NCBI RefSeq assembly: GCF_002000085.1
Contig: NZ_MUZU01000008.1
Span: forward strand, 62,001 to 126,000
Direction of reading: 5' to 3'
Source: Pseudocolwellia agarivorans
GTDB lineage: Bacteria; Pseudomonadota; Gammaproteobacteria; Enterobacterales; Alteromonadaceae
Length of the DNA: 64,000 bases
Part shown: one piece after another, positions 1 through 7,603 of the stretch
Layout: the number at the start of each line of letters is the position of its first letter
How positions within the stretch are numbered: position 1 is the first letter of the stretch
Notes under the pieces: generated by a model
Seen by the model: the letters and a program-made list of their open reading frames with translations, nothing else
The model's database searches: none
Told to the model about the DNA's origin: nothing
Position numbers and translations under genes: made by a program

Positions 1-362
1 ACTACTTGGAAGAAAAAGTCAGAAGCGTTTGCGTATACAGAACCGCCGTCAAAACCAGCTTCAGCAGATTCAGCTAACACTGTTGATACCAACGCATCAG
101 CATTTGCAGCACCATCTAGCTCAATACCACTTAAAAATACACCTCCGCCATACATGATGTCGTAACCAATCACTAAATACATAATGCAAGATATAGAGTA
201 TAAGGCTATATTTTTAGTTAAAATTTCAGCTGTATTTTTAGCTCGTACTAAACCAGCTTCTAACATTGAGAAACCAGCTGCCATCCACATAACCAATGCA
301 CCACATACTAAAAAGTAAAAGGTGTCCATTGCATATTGAAGTTGAAAAATATTTTGTTCCAT
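1..362 (-). CDS. amt: Ammonium transporter (Amt family), N-terminal part, cut by window edge
   Basis: This is the first ~120 residues of an inner-membrane ammonium transporter; the gene continues beyond base 1. The translation begins MEQNIFQLQYAMDTFYFL and carries an early membrane helix containing WMAAGFSMLEAGLVRAKNT, which is the Amt/MEP/Rh family N-terminal signature, followed by a second hydrophobic stretch (IALYSISCIMYLVIGYDIMYG). The ATG at 362 lies 12 nt after the glnK stop, so the two genes form the classical glnK-amtB pair. In that pair the PII protein plugs the channel when nitrogen is ample. Transcription probably starts ahead of glnK, where a sigma-54-like promoter and an NtrC-like site are visible. 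The family call is firm; only the missing C-terminus prevents checking the pore histidines. Confidence 0.93.
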   Translation of the reverse strand, partial: MEQNIFQLQYAMDTFYFLVCGALVMWMAAGFSMLEAGLVRAKNTAEILTKNIALYSISCIMYLVIGYDIMYGGGVFLSGIELDGAANADALVSTVLAESAEAGFDGGSVYANASDFFFQV

Positions 363-374
363 AATAACTACCCC

Positions 375-734
<360 letters not shown>

Positions 735-747
735 TTAATATATACTA

Positions 748-763
748 TACAAATGACATGCCA
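748..763 (-). promoter_or_regulatory. Sigma-54 (RpoN) -24/-12 promoter candidate for glnK-amt
   Basis: Read on the minus strand, TGGCATGTCATTTGTA matches the RpoN consensus TGGCACG-N4-TTGCA at 10 of 12 defined positions. The -24 GG and the -12 element have the obligatory 10-nt separation; the -12 dinucleotide is GT instead of GC. It lies 35 bp upstream of the glnK ATG, which would put the transcript start near 737. The pairing with NtrC-like sites further upstream strengthens the call. Confidence 0.65.
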
Positions 764-825
764 AAGAATTTTTAACTTACAAATCAACACTTTAGAGTCA
801 ACTTTAAAAATAAAGGCTGAACAAT

Positions 826-876
826 TGCACCAAAAAAACACGCTAGAGTGATAAGTTGGTGCACTTGAATGGTGTA
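826..876 (-). promoter_or_regulatory. NtrC (GlnG) binding site candidates upstream of glnK
   Basis: The 17-mer at 860-876, TGCACTTGAATGGTGTA, matches the enteric NtrC consensus TGCACTAAAATGGTGCA except for one base in the arms and two in the spacer. A second, weaker site at 826-842 keeps one good half (TTGCACC on the plus strand). Both lie about 90-140 bp upstream of the predicted glnK transcript start, the usual distance for an enhancer-bound NtrC acting on sigma-54. Confidence 0.6.
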
Positions 877-1040
877 TTACAAAAAAACTCAAATAAATGT
901 TTTATTATAAGTTTTCTTGTCTGAGGAATAATGGGTAAAGGTAATAATACTTAGAGGAAAAAAGTTAAAATGGCCAACTCACTAATAATGAAGACTACAC
1001 GGCCATAATAAATATTTAGAAAATTAAAATCATGAAAAGA

Positions 1041-1889
1041 TTAATAAACAAAAGCGGATCCAGGAGATAAGATAGATAAAATACTTAAACGTTCAATATT
1101 ACAAAAATGATTAGCCGCCACGATCATTTTAGGCGAAATGTTTAAATCATTTAAAACCTCTGCAGTTATAAGAGAAGAAGGTTTATGGGTTTTACACTGA
1201 TAATTTAATAGCATTATACGTTTAGATAAATACAATAATTTAGCTTCAACCGTAGCATGCTCAAAATCCCATTCGTCTTGACTACGAATAGGTTCAATTA
1301 AACTATAAGGTAACTGCCACTGTTTAAGTAATTCACCACTACACTCTCCATAAGTAAACTCAATTGTGCTGTGTTGTTTTTCCCATGGAAACTCAGAATC
1401 AGAAATACTATTACAGGCTTTAATTTTACCTGGCATACTTTGATGAACCGCTAGCTCTCCAATATTATGTAATAAACCAAGTATAAATAATCGCTCAGCA
1501 TTAATAACATTGAGCTCTTCGCCTAAAAACTTAATAATTAAAGCGCAATCAACAGCTTGTTCCCAAAAATTTTCTATATATTCAGGGGCTGCAGTAATAG
1601 ATTTAAATGCATCAGTCGTAAAATAAGCAATAACTAAGTTGTAGACTTCTGTTATGCCCAGTACTAACACAGCTTTAGAAATGGTTTCTATTTTACCGGG
1701 ATAATTAAAAAAAGAGCTATTAGCTAATTTAAGAATCGTAATAGACAACGTCGGATCTAACATAATGATTTCAGCAATATCATCAATAGTCGATGAGTCA
1801 TTATCAATTAATTCTTTTATACGTAAAAAAGAATCAGAAAGAACAAAAACCTCTTCAGCATTTTCCGCACATTCAAATGCATTCATCAC
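1041..1889 (-). CDS. HDOD domain signalling protein
   Basis: A 282-residue protein made almost entirely of one HDOD domain, a degenerate HD-like output domain without demonstrated hydrolase activity. Visible family features are the N-terminal stretch STIDDIAEIIMLDPTLSITILKLANSSFF, the segment SKAVLVLGITEVYNL, and GLLHNIGELAVHQ in the middle. It is soluble, with no signal peptide. Start is MMN; either of the first two methionines is possible. HDOD proteins usually act in stress, motility or two-component signalling, but this one stands alone and its partner is unknown. It is a clear paralogue of the HDOD gene at 9225-10070. The family call is solid; the function is unknown. Confidence 0.85.
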   Translation of the reverse strand: MMNAFECAENAEEVFVLSDSFLRIKELIDNDSSTIDDIAEIIMLDPTLSITILKLANSSFFNYPGKIETISKAVLVLGITEVYNLVIAYFTTDAFKSITAAPEYIENFWEQAVDCALIIKFLGEELNVINAERLFILGLLHNIGELAVHQSMPGKIKACNSISDSEFPWEKQHSTIEFTYGECSGELLKQWQLPYSLIEPIRSQDEWDFEHATVEAKLLYLSKRIMLLNYQCKTHKPSSLITAEVLNDLNISPKMIVAANHFCNIERLSILSILSPGSAFVY

Positions 1890-1984
1890 ACTATCCCCAA
1901 ATATAACTAAAATTAAAAAGCCATGAACTAAATTGTAGTAGAAAACGTAAGTAAATCACAGCTAACTTATTAATAGAAGAAAGA

Positions 1985-2818
1985 TTAAGTCCATTTAATA
2001 TTAATATGATAAGAAGTAAACTTTCTCATATTAATAACACCTTTATCAAAAATAAGATATTGCCCTTTAATCCCTAGCAAGACTCCCGACACTACCGGTG
2101 TTTTATCAAAATTAAATGAACTAATTTTTTCTAAGTACTCTTGTACAGGATAACGCAACTCTACAACTTCACTCTCTAATGGTTCAACAGCGTCTTCACC
2201 ATATTGTAAGGCAATATCCGCCAGCTTTTGAGCTATTTTAGGTGTTAATTCTTTAGCCCTTGCTGTTAAGTCTATCTTTTCAGGCGAACCTTTTAACATT
2301 GCACGCCAATTTGTTTTATCTGCAACAAATTCAGAAAGTGCAACTTCTACTAACCCTGACTGAATTCTAGAAGCCACTTTGAATATAGGTAAGGCCTGTA
2401 TTGCACCTTGATCAATCCATCGAGTTGGAATTTGCGTATGTCTTGTTATACCCACCTTCAAACCAGAACTATTCGCTAAATAAACATAATGAGGAACAAA
2501 ACAGTTTTTAGTTCCCCATTCAGGTTCACGGCAAGTACCTAAATGATGATGACAGGTTTCTGGTTTCATAATACACATATCGCATTGCGCTAGTTTTTGC
2601 ATACACGGATAACAAAACCCTTGTGAATAGCTTTTTTTAGTTTTTTTACCGCAATTACTGCAATTAATAGTACCAACATGTTCAAGTGTAATATGTTTAC
2701 CAATAAGTTCATTTAAAGGAATACTTTGTTCACCAATAGGTAATTGATATTGAATATCTCCTTGAGAGTCAAGCTGTGCGGTGAGTTTACGTAACGAACC
2801 AGTTTCAGATGTGAACAT
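1985..2818 (-). CDS. DUF2797 family protein with cysteine-rich zinc-binding region
   Basis: A 277-residue cytoplasmic protein of the DUF2797 family, of unknown function. Residues ~52-115 hold a run of cysteine pairs (CSNCGKK, CYPCMQK, CDMCIMK, then C-H-H-H, C and C) that look like two zinc knuckles. They are followed by the segment VYLANSSGLKVGITRHTQIPTRW, which recalls the core of a GIY-YIG-like fold. The start ATG at 2818 lies close to the divergent GIY-YIG gene at 2982, so the two may share an intergenic control region. A role on nucleic acids is only a guess from the zinc knuckles and the GIY-YIG-like segment. Confidence 0.75.
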   Translation of the reverse strand: MFTSETGSLRKLTAQLDSQGDIQYQLPIGEQSIPLNELIGKHITLEHVGTINCSNCGKKTKKSYSQGFCYPCMQKLAQCDMCIMKPETCHHHLGTCREPEWGTKNCFVPHYVYLANSSGLKVGITRHTQIPTRWIDQGAIQALPIFKVASRIQSGLVEVALSEFVADKTNWRAMLKGSPEKIDLTARAKELTPKIAQKLADIALQYGEDAVEPLESEVVELRYPVQEYLEKISSFNFDKTPVVSGVLLGIKGQYLIFDKGVINMRKFTSYHINIKWT

Positions 2819-2981
2819 AGATAAAACCTAAAATTAATGATAAATGGATAAACTATTAACGATAAAGAGAGAAGAAAACGTTTATCTAGGACTATTGCAC
2901 AGTATACTATGAAAATATCAGACAAACCGCTAACGTTTATAAGGAATAATACTTAAAACGTTACCCTACTAAAAAGTTAAC

Positions 2982-3257
2982 ATGTCCTCTAACTGGTACG
3001 TATATTTTGTAAGATGCTCAGATAACAGCCTATACACAGGAATAACAACAGATCTGAACCGTCGAATAGATGAACACAATCACTCAAATAAATTAGGCGC
3101 AAAATATACACGTGTACGCCGTCCGGTTGAATTAGTTTATTGGGAACAACAGCTTGATAGAAAAACAGCAAGTCAGAGAGAATACCAACTTAAACAATTA
3201 AAAAAGTCGACCAAAGAAGATTTAATTAAAAAAAACAAGCAAAAGAATAATATTTAA
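2982..3257 (+). CDS. GIY-YIG nuclease superfamily protein (YhbQ/UPF0213 type)
   Basis: A 91-residue single-domain GIY-YIG protein, the usual size of the YhbQ/UPF0213 group. The motif pair appears as WYVYFVRC and SLYTGITTD. The catalytic-type arginine follows in DLNRRIDEH, and the metal-binding-type glutamate in ASQREYQLK. The C-terminus is lysine-rich (KKSTKEDLIKKNKQKNN). Related proteins have DNA nuclease activity in vitro, but their physiological role is unclear. A weak terminator-like hairpin follows at 3303-3336. The family call is secure. Confidence 0.88.
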   Translation: MSSNWYVYFVRCSDNSLYTGITTDLNRRIDEHNHSNKLGAKYTRVRRPVELVYWEQQLDRKTASQREYQLKQLKKSTKEDLIKKNKQKNNI

Positions 3258-3302
3258 ATGTTACACATGTACGCTCAACCTCCCTATTTTAATTGCATTC
3301 CC

Positions 3303-3336
3303 TCGAAAAAACTTCTCTTTTTGTTTTCGATTTTTT
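3303..3336 (+). terminator. Probable rho-independent terminator after the GIY-YIG gene
   Basis: An imperfect hairpin with arms TCGAAAA (3303-3309) and TTTTCGA (3324-3330) is followed by six T's (3331-3336). It is A+T-rich and therefore weak, but the position 45 bp after the stop codon and the T-run fit. Confidence 0.45.
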
Positions 3337-3408
3337 AGTTTTACAGTGATAGAATGCCCCCGTTTTTACACCCGTAAATTAAATACATTAAAAGTGAAAT
3401 AACCGACT

Positions 3409-4116
3409 ATGTTTCTTGATGATTTCTATAACACTTCAAACAACAAAATAAACTTCACGCGCATACAGGCAAGTAACTTTGCTAAAAAAATTGCAGATGA
3501 CTTTAACCCTTTGCATGACATTGACGCGAAAAGGTTTTGTGTACCTGGTGACTTATTATTTTCAATCGTACTTGCAAAATCAGGTTTATTTCAACAAATG
3601 GATTTTACTTTTTCAGGCATGGTATCTGATGGTATTGAATTAAACTTTCCTAATGACATTAAAGGTGAAGCGAGCATTACAGACGATAACAACAAAGAAT
3701 ACATGCATGTTAAAACGTCTGGTAACTCAACCAAAAATGAAAAAACGATTGAAGCTCTGATCAGAGCTTACGTTGAGTTTTCTGGCCATACATTCCCTCA
3801 TATTTTAGTAAAGTTAATGGCCGAAAATAACGTAATGATTAACCCTGCTCGCCCAATGGTAATGTACGAGAGTATGTCTATTGAACTAGAAAACGTTGAC
3901 TTTACTAGCGTTAAATTAATTGAATCGACTTCAAAACTCACCATCGAAGGTAAACGAGGTAATGCTTGTTTAGCCTTTGATTTGATATCTGATGGCATTA
4001 CTGTGGGACATGGTAAAAAACACATGTTGTTAAGCGGATTGCGTGAATACTGTCAAGAAACCATTGATGTTATCGTTAACGACTTTAATAACACCAAAGC
4101 AGCCTATATTAAATAG
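3409..4116 (+). CDS. DUF3581 family protein, hotdog-like
   Basis: A 235-residue protein that I recognise as the DUF3581 family of marine gammaproteobacteria; its function is not known. The N-terminal segment KKIADDFNPLHDIDAKRFCVPGDLLF resembles the MaoC/hotdog hydratase pattern, in which Asp and His of a D-F-N-P-x-H motif act on acyl-CoA thioesters. This suggests, but does not prove, a thioester-related fold. There is no signal peptide or membrane segment. A plausible sigma-70 -10 box (TAGAAT, near 3349) precedes it, and a good terminator follows at 4133-4167, so it is probably monocistronic. Confidence 0.75.
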   Translation: MFLDDFYNTSNNKINFTRIQASNFAKKIADDFNPLHDIDAKRFCVPGDLLFSIVLAKSGLFQQMDFTFSGMVSDGIELNFPNDIKGEASITDDNNKEYMHVKTSGNSTKNEKTIEALIRAYVEFSGHTFPHILVKLMAENNVMINPARPMVMYESMSIELENVDFTSVKLIESTSKLTIEGKRGNACLAFDLISDGITVGHGKKHMLLSGLREYCQETIDVIVNDFNNTKAAYIK

Positions 4117-4132
4117 CCAGACATAAAACACT

Positions 4133-4167
4133 AAAAACGCTATCAAGGAACCATTGTTAGCGTTTTT
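4133..4167. terminator. Bidirectional rho-independent terminator between DUF3581 and PGPGW genes
   Basis: The arms AAAACGCTA (4134-4142) and TAGCGTTTT (4158-4166) form a perfect stem with a T-run on the plus strand and an A-run preceding it that serves the minus strand. It separates two convergent genes. The stop codon of the minus-strand gene lies inside the right arm. Confidence 0.8.
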
Positions 4168-4399
4168 TATGTTGAAAGAGCTTAGCGATTAAAGCATCGA
4201 ATTTAACAGCCCCATTTCTCATCCAACGTTGACAACGCCTCAACCACACTTTAGCCCATATATACTCCAAGCTCAAAATAGCTAAACCTATGGGTAAAAA
4301 TAAAAAAGCGGGCCCAGGCAGCAGAATAAAAATAGCACCTATTAGTACTAAGCTCCCACCAATTAAATTAATAAGCCAATACTTGATCTGTTTTTGCAT
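4157..4399 (-). CDS. Small PGPGW-type transmembrane protein
   Basis: An 80-residue inner-membrane protein with two hydrophobic segments (about residues 8-28 and 31-46) joined by LLPGPAFLFLPIGLAIL, the hallmark of the putative transmembrane PGPGW family, in which the last W is commonly replaced. The C-terminus is strongly basic (RRCQRWMRNG, then KKR) and should face the cytoplasm. Function is unknown. The stop codon overlaps the shared terminator stem with the convergent DUF3581 gene. Confidence 0.75.
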   Translation of the reverse strand: MQKQIKYWLINLIGGSLVLIGAIFILLPGPAFLFLPIGLAILSLEYIWAKVWLRRCQRWMRNGAVKFDALIAKLFQHKKR

Positions 4400-4549
4400 C
4401 TATTCGTTATCCTTAATATTTACTCACTATAAAGTAATAGCAAACTTAAGGCCATAAATTTAAATCTTATTAATCAATAGATTAAAAAAAACATAACGCT
4501 CAACATTTAAATAAAACAATAATATTTAGTGAGATTAACTACTGGATAG

Positions 4550-5050
4550 TTAATTTTTATATTGTTGTTCAAACTTATTCTGCTGAGCTGTTTTATCTTC
4601 CATGCAAAAAGCAAATACTTGGGTTGTTTTTGGCCTAGCACACTTTTTAGGCCGCTTATAAAACGTAAGCCATTGTAATTGCTTATCTCCTGTGTACTTA
4701 CCTTTGATCACAATATTTCGGTTTGAAGAGAAAACACTCGGCGCATCATTAGAAGGTTTAGTTGGGTTTTGTGATAATTTTATTGTTTTCTTTTTAGAAG
4801 GACTTTTAGTTTTATTGTTTTTTTTCTTTTTACTTTTCGGTTTTAATTTATTGTTTTCGCAATCCCACCATTTTTCTCGAGCTTTATCTTCTTTTTTTCG
4901 TAAACTAATACTGCTTTTTAATGAGTGTCCCTGTCGCTGTTGGGATTGAACATTATGATATTTTTTTAATAATTCAGCGCATTCTTTCTTAGCTGCATGT
5001 GATTGAAATGACGTTATAAAGATAACAACTAATAAATAAATCCTTTTCAT
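4550..5050 (-). CDS. Lysine-rich secreted/periplasmic protein of unknown function
   Basis: A 166-residue protein with a clear Sec signal peptide (MKRIYLLVVIFITSFQSHAA, cleavage after about residue 19-20). The mature part has four cysteines (near the N-terminus, in WWDC, in KKC and in AFC), enough for two disulfides. A central block at about residues 70-95 is extremely rich in Lys, Ser and Asn (KPKSKKKKNNKTKSPSKKK). The last ~60 residues look folded (QLQWLTFYKRPKKC, VFAFCMED). I do not recognise a named family. It is divergent from the periplasmic DNA ligase gene, with a 113-bp gap between the starts. A polyanion-binding role is a guess from its charge only. Confidence 0.6.
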   Translation of the reverse strand: MKRIYLLVVIFITSFQSHAAKKECAELLKKYHNVQSQQRQGHSLKSSISLRKKEDKAREKWWDCENNKLKPKSKKKKNNKTKSPSKKKTIKLSQNPTKPSNDAPSVFSSNRNIVIKGKYTGDKQLQWLTFYKRPKKCARPKTTQVFAFCMEDKTAQQNKFEQQYKN

Positions 5051-5163
5051 TTTAGCTCCTTTTTACACTTATATTTGTGTATTTTTTATACTTCAATCAT
5101 ATTTAAAACTATTGTACAGTACAACATAATTTAACCATTTTAATTAAGAACAGGACGTTCGAT

Positions 5164-5994
5164 ATGAAATACTTCACAATACTTATTCTTCTCTTCACCT
5201 CTTTATGTGTTGCTTATGAAACGCCTCCAGCAATACAACTCGCAACCCAGTACAACTTAAAACACGATATTAAGCAGTATTGGATCAGTGAAAAGCTTGA
5301 TGGCGTAAGAGGATATTGGAACGGCTCAGAATTACTAACTAAGAATGGAAATCTATTGCATACGCCTAAATGGTTTACCGCTAATTGGCCGACTTATCCT
5401 ATTGATGGTGAACTATGGATAGGCAGGCATCAATTTGAGCAAACCATTTCTTGCGTAAAACAGCAAAAAACCAATATCTGTTGGAAAAAAATACGTTTTA
5501 TGATTTTTGATTTACCGCTAAGTAAAACCGTATTCACACAAAGAATTGAGGAAATAAAAGCATCTGTAGAAAAAGTTAACTCGCCTTACTTTCAAGCAAT
5601 TTCACAATTTAAATTATCATCAGTCGCGCAACTCAACCAAAAGCTGAAGACTATTGTTAAACACAAAGGTGAAGGGCTTATGCTCCATTATCAAGATGCC
5701 CTTTATACGGTTGGACGTACAAATAATATAATGAAATTAAAACCCTACCAAGATGCTGAAGCCGTAGTTTTAAAACATATAACGGGCAAAGGGAAGTATC
5801 AGGGCATGTTAGGTGCGATTCAAGTTAAAACGTATGACGGAATTGTTTTTAAGATAGGTACTGGCTTTAGTGATAAAGAAAGAAAAACACCACCGCCAGT
5901 AGGCTCAACAATTACCTTTAAATATATTGGTAAAACACAAAAGGGTGTGCCAAAATTCGCCAGTTTTTTACGTATTAGAGAGCAAGAACAATAA
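5164..5994 (+). CDS. ligE: Periplasmic ATP-dependent DNA ligase (LigE type)
   Basis: A 276-residue minimal ATP-dependent DNA ligase preceded by a Sec signal peptide (MKYFTILILLFTSLCVAYE). The adenylated lysine is Lys44 in motif I, EKLDGVRG. Nucleotidyltransferase motifs follow: DGELWIGR (motif III), KHKGEGLMLH (motif IV) and IMKLKPYQDAEA (motif V). The ~70-residue C-terminal region is an OB-fold with no further domains, as in Lig E. Such ligases are exported and have been linked to extracellular or periplasmic DNA handling and natural transformation. The stop overlaps the start of the LysE-type gene by one base (TAATG), so the two are co-transcribed. Confidence 0.88.
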   Translation: MKYFTILILLFTSLCVAYETPPAIQLATQYNLKHDIKQYWISEKLDGVRGYWNGSELLTKNGNLLHTPKWFTANWPTYPIDGELWIGRHQFEQTISCVKQQKTNICWKKIRFMIFDLPLSKTVFTQRIEEIKASVEKVNSPYFQAISQFKLSSVAQLNQKLKTIVKHKGEGLMLHYQDALYTVGRTNNIMKLKPYQDAEAVVLKHITGKGKYQGMLGAIQVKTYDGIVFKIGTGFSDKERKTPPPVGSTITFKYIGKTQKGVPKFASFLRIREQEQ

Positions 5995-6608
5995 TGGAAT
6001 TACATCTTTGGTTATCTTTCGTGGTTATTTGCTTATTAGGTGCTTTATCACCCGGACCAAGCTTAGCCTTAGTAATCAAAAACACCGTGAATGGTGGTGT
6101 TGCTAAAGGTTATGCAACCTCTATAAGTCATGGCTTAGGTGTAGCATTATACGCTGCAATAACAGCCACAGGGGTAGCTGTCATTATTGTAAATACCCCA
6201 ATGTTGTTTACCTTGATCCAATACGCTGGCGCGGCATTCTTATTGTATTTAGGCATAAAGTCCTTACTCAGTAAAAAATCCGAGTTAACACAATTTGAAC
6301 AAAGTATAACTCCAACCAACACAATAAACGGTTGGCGAGATGGTTTTTTAATTGCCTTTTTAAACCCTAAACTCGCTATATTTTTTATTGCACTATTCAG
6401 TCAGTTTTTAAATAGCGAATCAAGTGAAGAACAAAAAGTTATCATGACGCTTACTGTAGGCACACTAGATGCCCTATGGTACTGCTTTGTCACCCTGCTA
6501 TTATCTAAAGGAAATGTGATTAACAAACTAAAAGAAAATAGTCACATTGTAGATAAAGTTACAGGCTGTTTTTTAATTGCACTCGCTGTTAGAGTTGTTA
6601 TTAACTAA
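5994..6608 (+). CDS. LysE/RhtB family amino-acid exporter
   Basis: A 204-residue inner-membrane protein of the LysE translocator family, the usual length, with five to six hydrophobic segments. The family signature near the N-terminus is visible as GALSPGPSLALVIKNTV, and a second conserved segment is GFLIAFLNPKLAIFFIALFSQF. These proteins export amino acids or small analogues using the proton gradient; the substrate cannot be read from sequence. The start ATG overlaps the ligE stop (TAATG), suggesting translational coupling, although no functional link to the ligase is apparent. Confidence 0.88.
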   Translation: MELHLWLSFVVICLLGALSPGPSLALVIKNTVNGGVAKGYATSISHGLGVALYAAITATGVAVIIVNTPMLFTLIQYAGAAFLLYLGIKSLLSKKSELTQFEQSITPTNTINGWRDGFLIAFLNPKLAIFFIALFSQFLNSESSEEQKVIMTLTVGTLDALWYCFVTLLLSKGNVINKLKENSHIVDKVTGCFLIALAVRVVIN

Positions 6609-6619
6609 TTACAGAAGCA

Positions 6620-7513
6620 TTAAGTTCTAGGGCTATATTTAAACAAAAGTACTTTTAGCCCTTTTCCCTGATGTGCTTCTTTAAATACTTCAGGTGACTC
6701 TATTTTACGAACAAACGTGCAATCAGAGCACTCTCTTGCAACTTCAGCTAATAAAAACTCTTCAGCTAAGCTAGGCGAATTCAAACATAAAATAACATCG
6801 CCTTCAGGTGACATTAGCTGTGGAATTCTTCTAATAATTTTACTGTAATCTCTTTCAATATCGACACTACCTTTTTGAAAAGAAGGCGGATCACAGATCA
6901 ATAACTCATAAGGACCATGCTTTTTCAGTCGACCATAAGACTTAAAGATATCAACACCTTCAAACTTAACATTCGAGGTATCTTGCAAATTTAATCGATG
7001 ATTGTCTCGCCCTTTTGAAAGAGGAGACTTGCTGATATCAACATTAACTACTTTTTTAGCACCGCCCGCTATAGCGGCTACAGAAAAAGCACACGTGTAC
7101 GAAAACAAGTTAAGTACACTTTTATTTTTAGCAAATTTTCTCACCCAGTCTCGACCATTTTTCATATCAAGAAAAAGTCCGGTATTTTGAGACTTACCAA
7201 ATTCAATATTATACTTAAGACCTGATTCCACAACGATAGTACGAGAAATATCTTTACCCCATAGCACTTCAGTTGGAGCGAACTTTTCATACCTATGCTG
7301 TACTTGAATTGATTCACATGCAGGTACTAATTGCTCTAATGCTTTTACTTGCTTTTCAAGCCATTCTTGCTCAACGGCTTGATACAAAGTAATGAGAATA
7401 ACAGGAGACAACCAATCTACATTTACATGAGCTAAATCAGGATATGCATGCCCTCTACCATGAAATAAACGTTGGCATTCATCAAAGTTAGTTGCTGTAA
7501 TATATTCAATCAT
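6620..7513 (-). CDS. Class I SAM-dependent methyltransferase (PF10672-type, RlmI-like)
   Basis: A soluble methyltransferase of 297 residues from the preferred start at 7513, where GGAA lies five bases upstream; an earlier ATG at 7525 has no ribosome site. The Rossmann SAM-binding motifs are visible: SVLNLFSYTCAFSVAAIAGG (motif I), VVNVDISKSPL (motif II) and LLICDPPSFQKGS (motif IV). The family is related to RlmI/RlmK 23S rRNA methyltransferases but lacks their PUA domain, so the true substrate is uncertain. It is convergent with the LysE-type gene 11 bp away, and a terminator lies just upstream of its start. Confidence 0.8.
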   Translation of the reverse strand: MIEYITATNFDECQRLFHGRGHAYPDLAHVNVDWLSPVILITLYQAVEQEWLEKQVKALEQLVPACESIQVQHRYEKFAPTEVLWGKDISRTIVVESGLKYNIEFGKSQNTGLFLDMKNGRDWVRKFAKNKSVLNLFSYTCAFSVAAIAGGAKKVVNVDISKSPLSKGRDNHRLNLQDTSNVKFEGVDIFKSYGRLKKHGPYELLICDPPSFQKGSVDIERDYSKIIRRIPQLMSPEGDVILCLNSPSLAEEFLLAEVARECSDCTFVRKIESPEVFKEAHQGKGLKVLLFKYSPRT

Positions 7514-7550
7514 AGAGTTCCACACATAGTTGTATCAAAAAGCAGGCAAT

Positions 7551-7577
7551 AAAAAAGCCGTATGATACGGCTTTTTT
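7551..7577. terminator. Rho-independent terminator
   Basis: A perfect 12-bp stem AAAAAAGCCGTA / TACGGCTTTTTT with a three-base loop. It sits 27 bp after the stop of the minus-strand NSS transporter gene and upstream of the methyltransferase gene, so it most likely ends the transporter transcript. Confidence 0.85.
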
Positions 7578-7603
7578 CTATTATTGAGGATAAATATCTT
7601 AAA

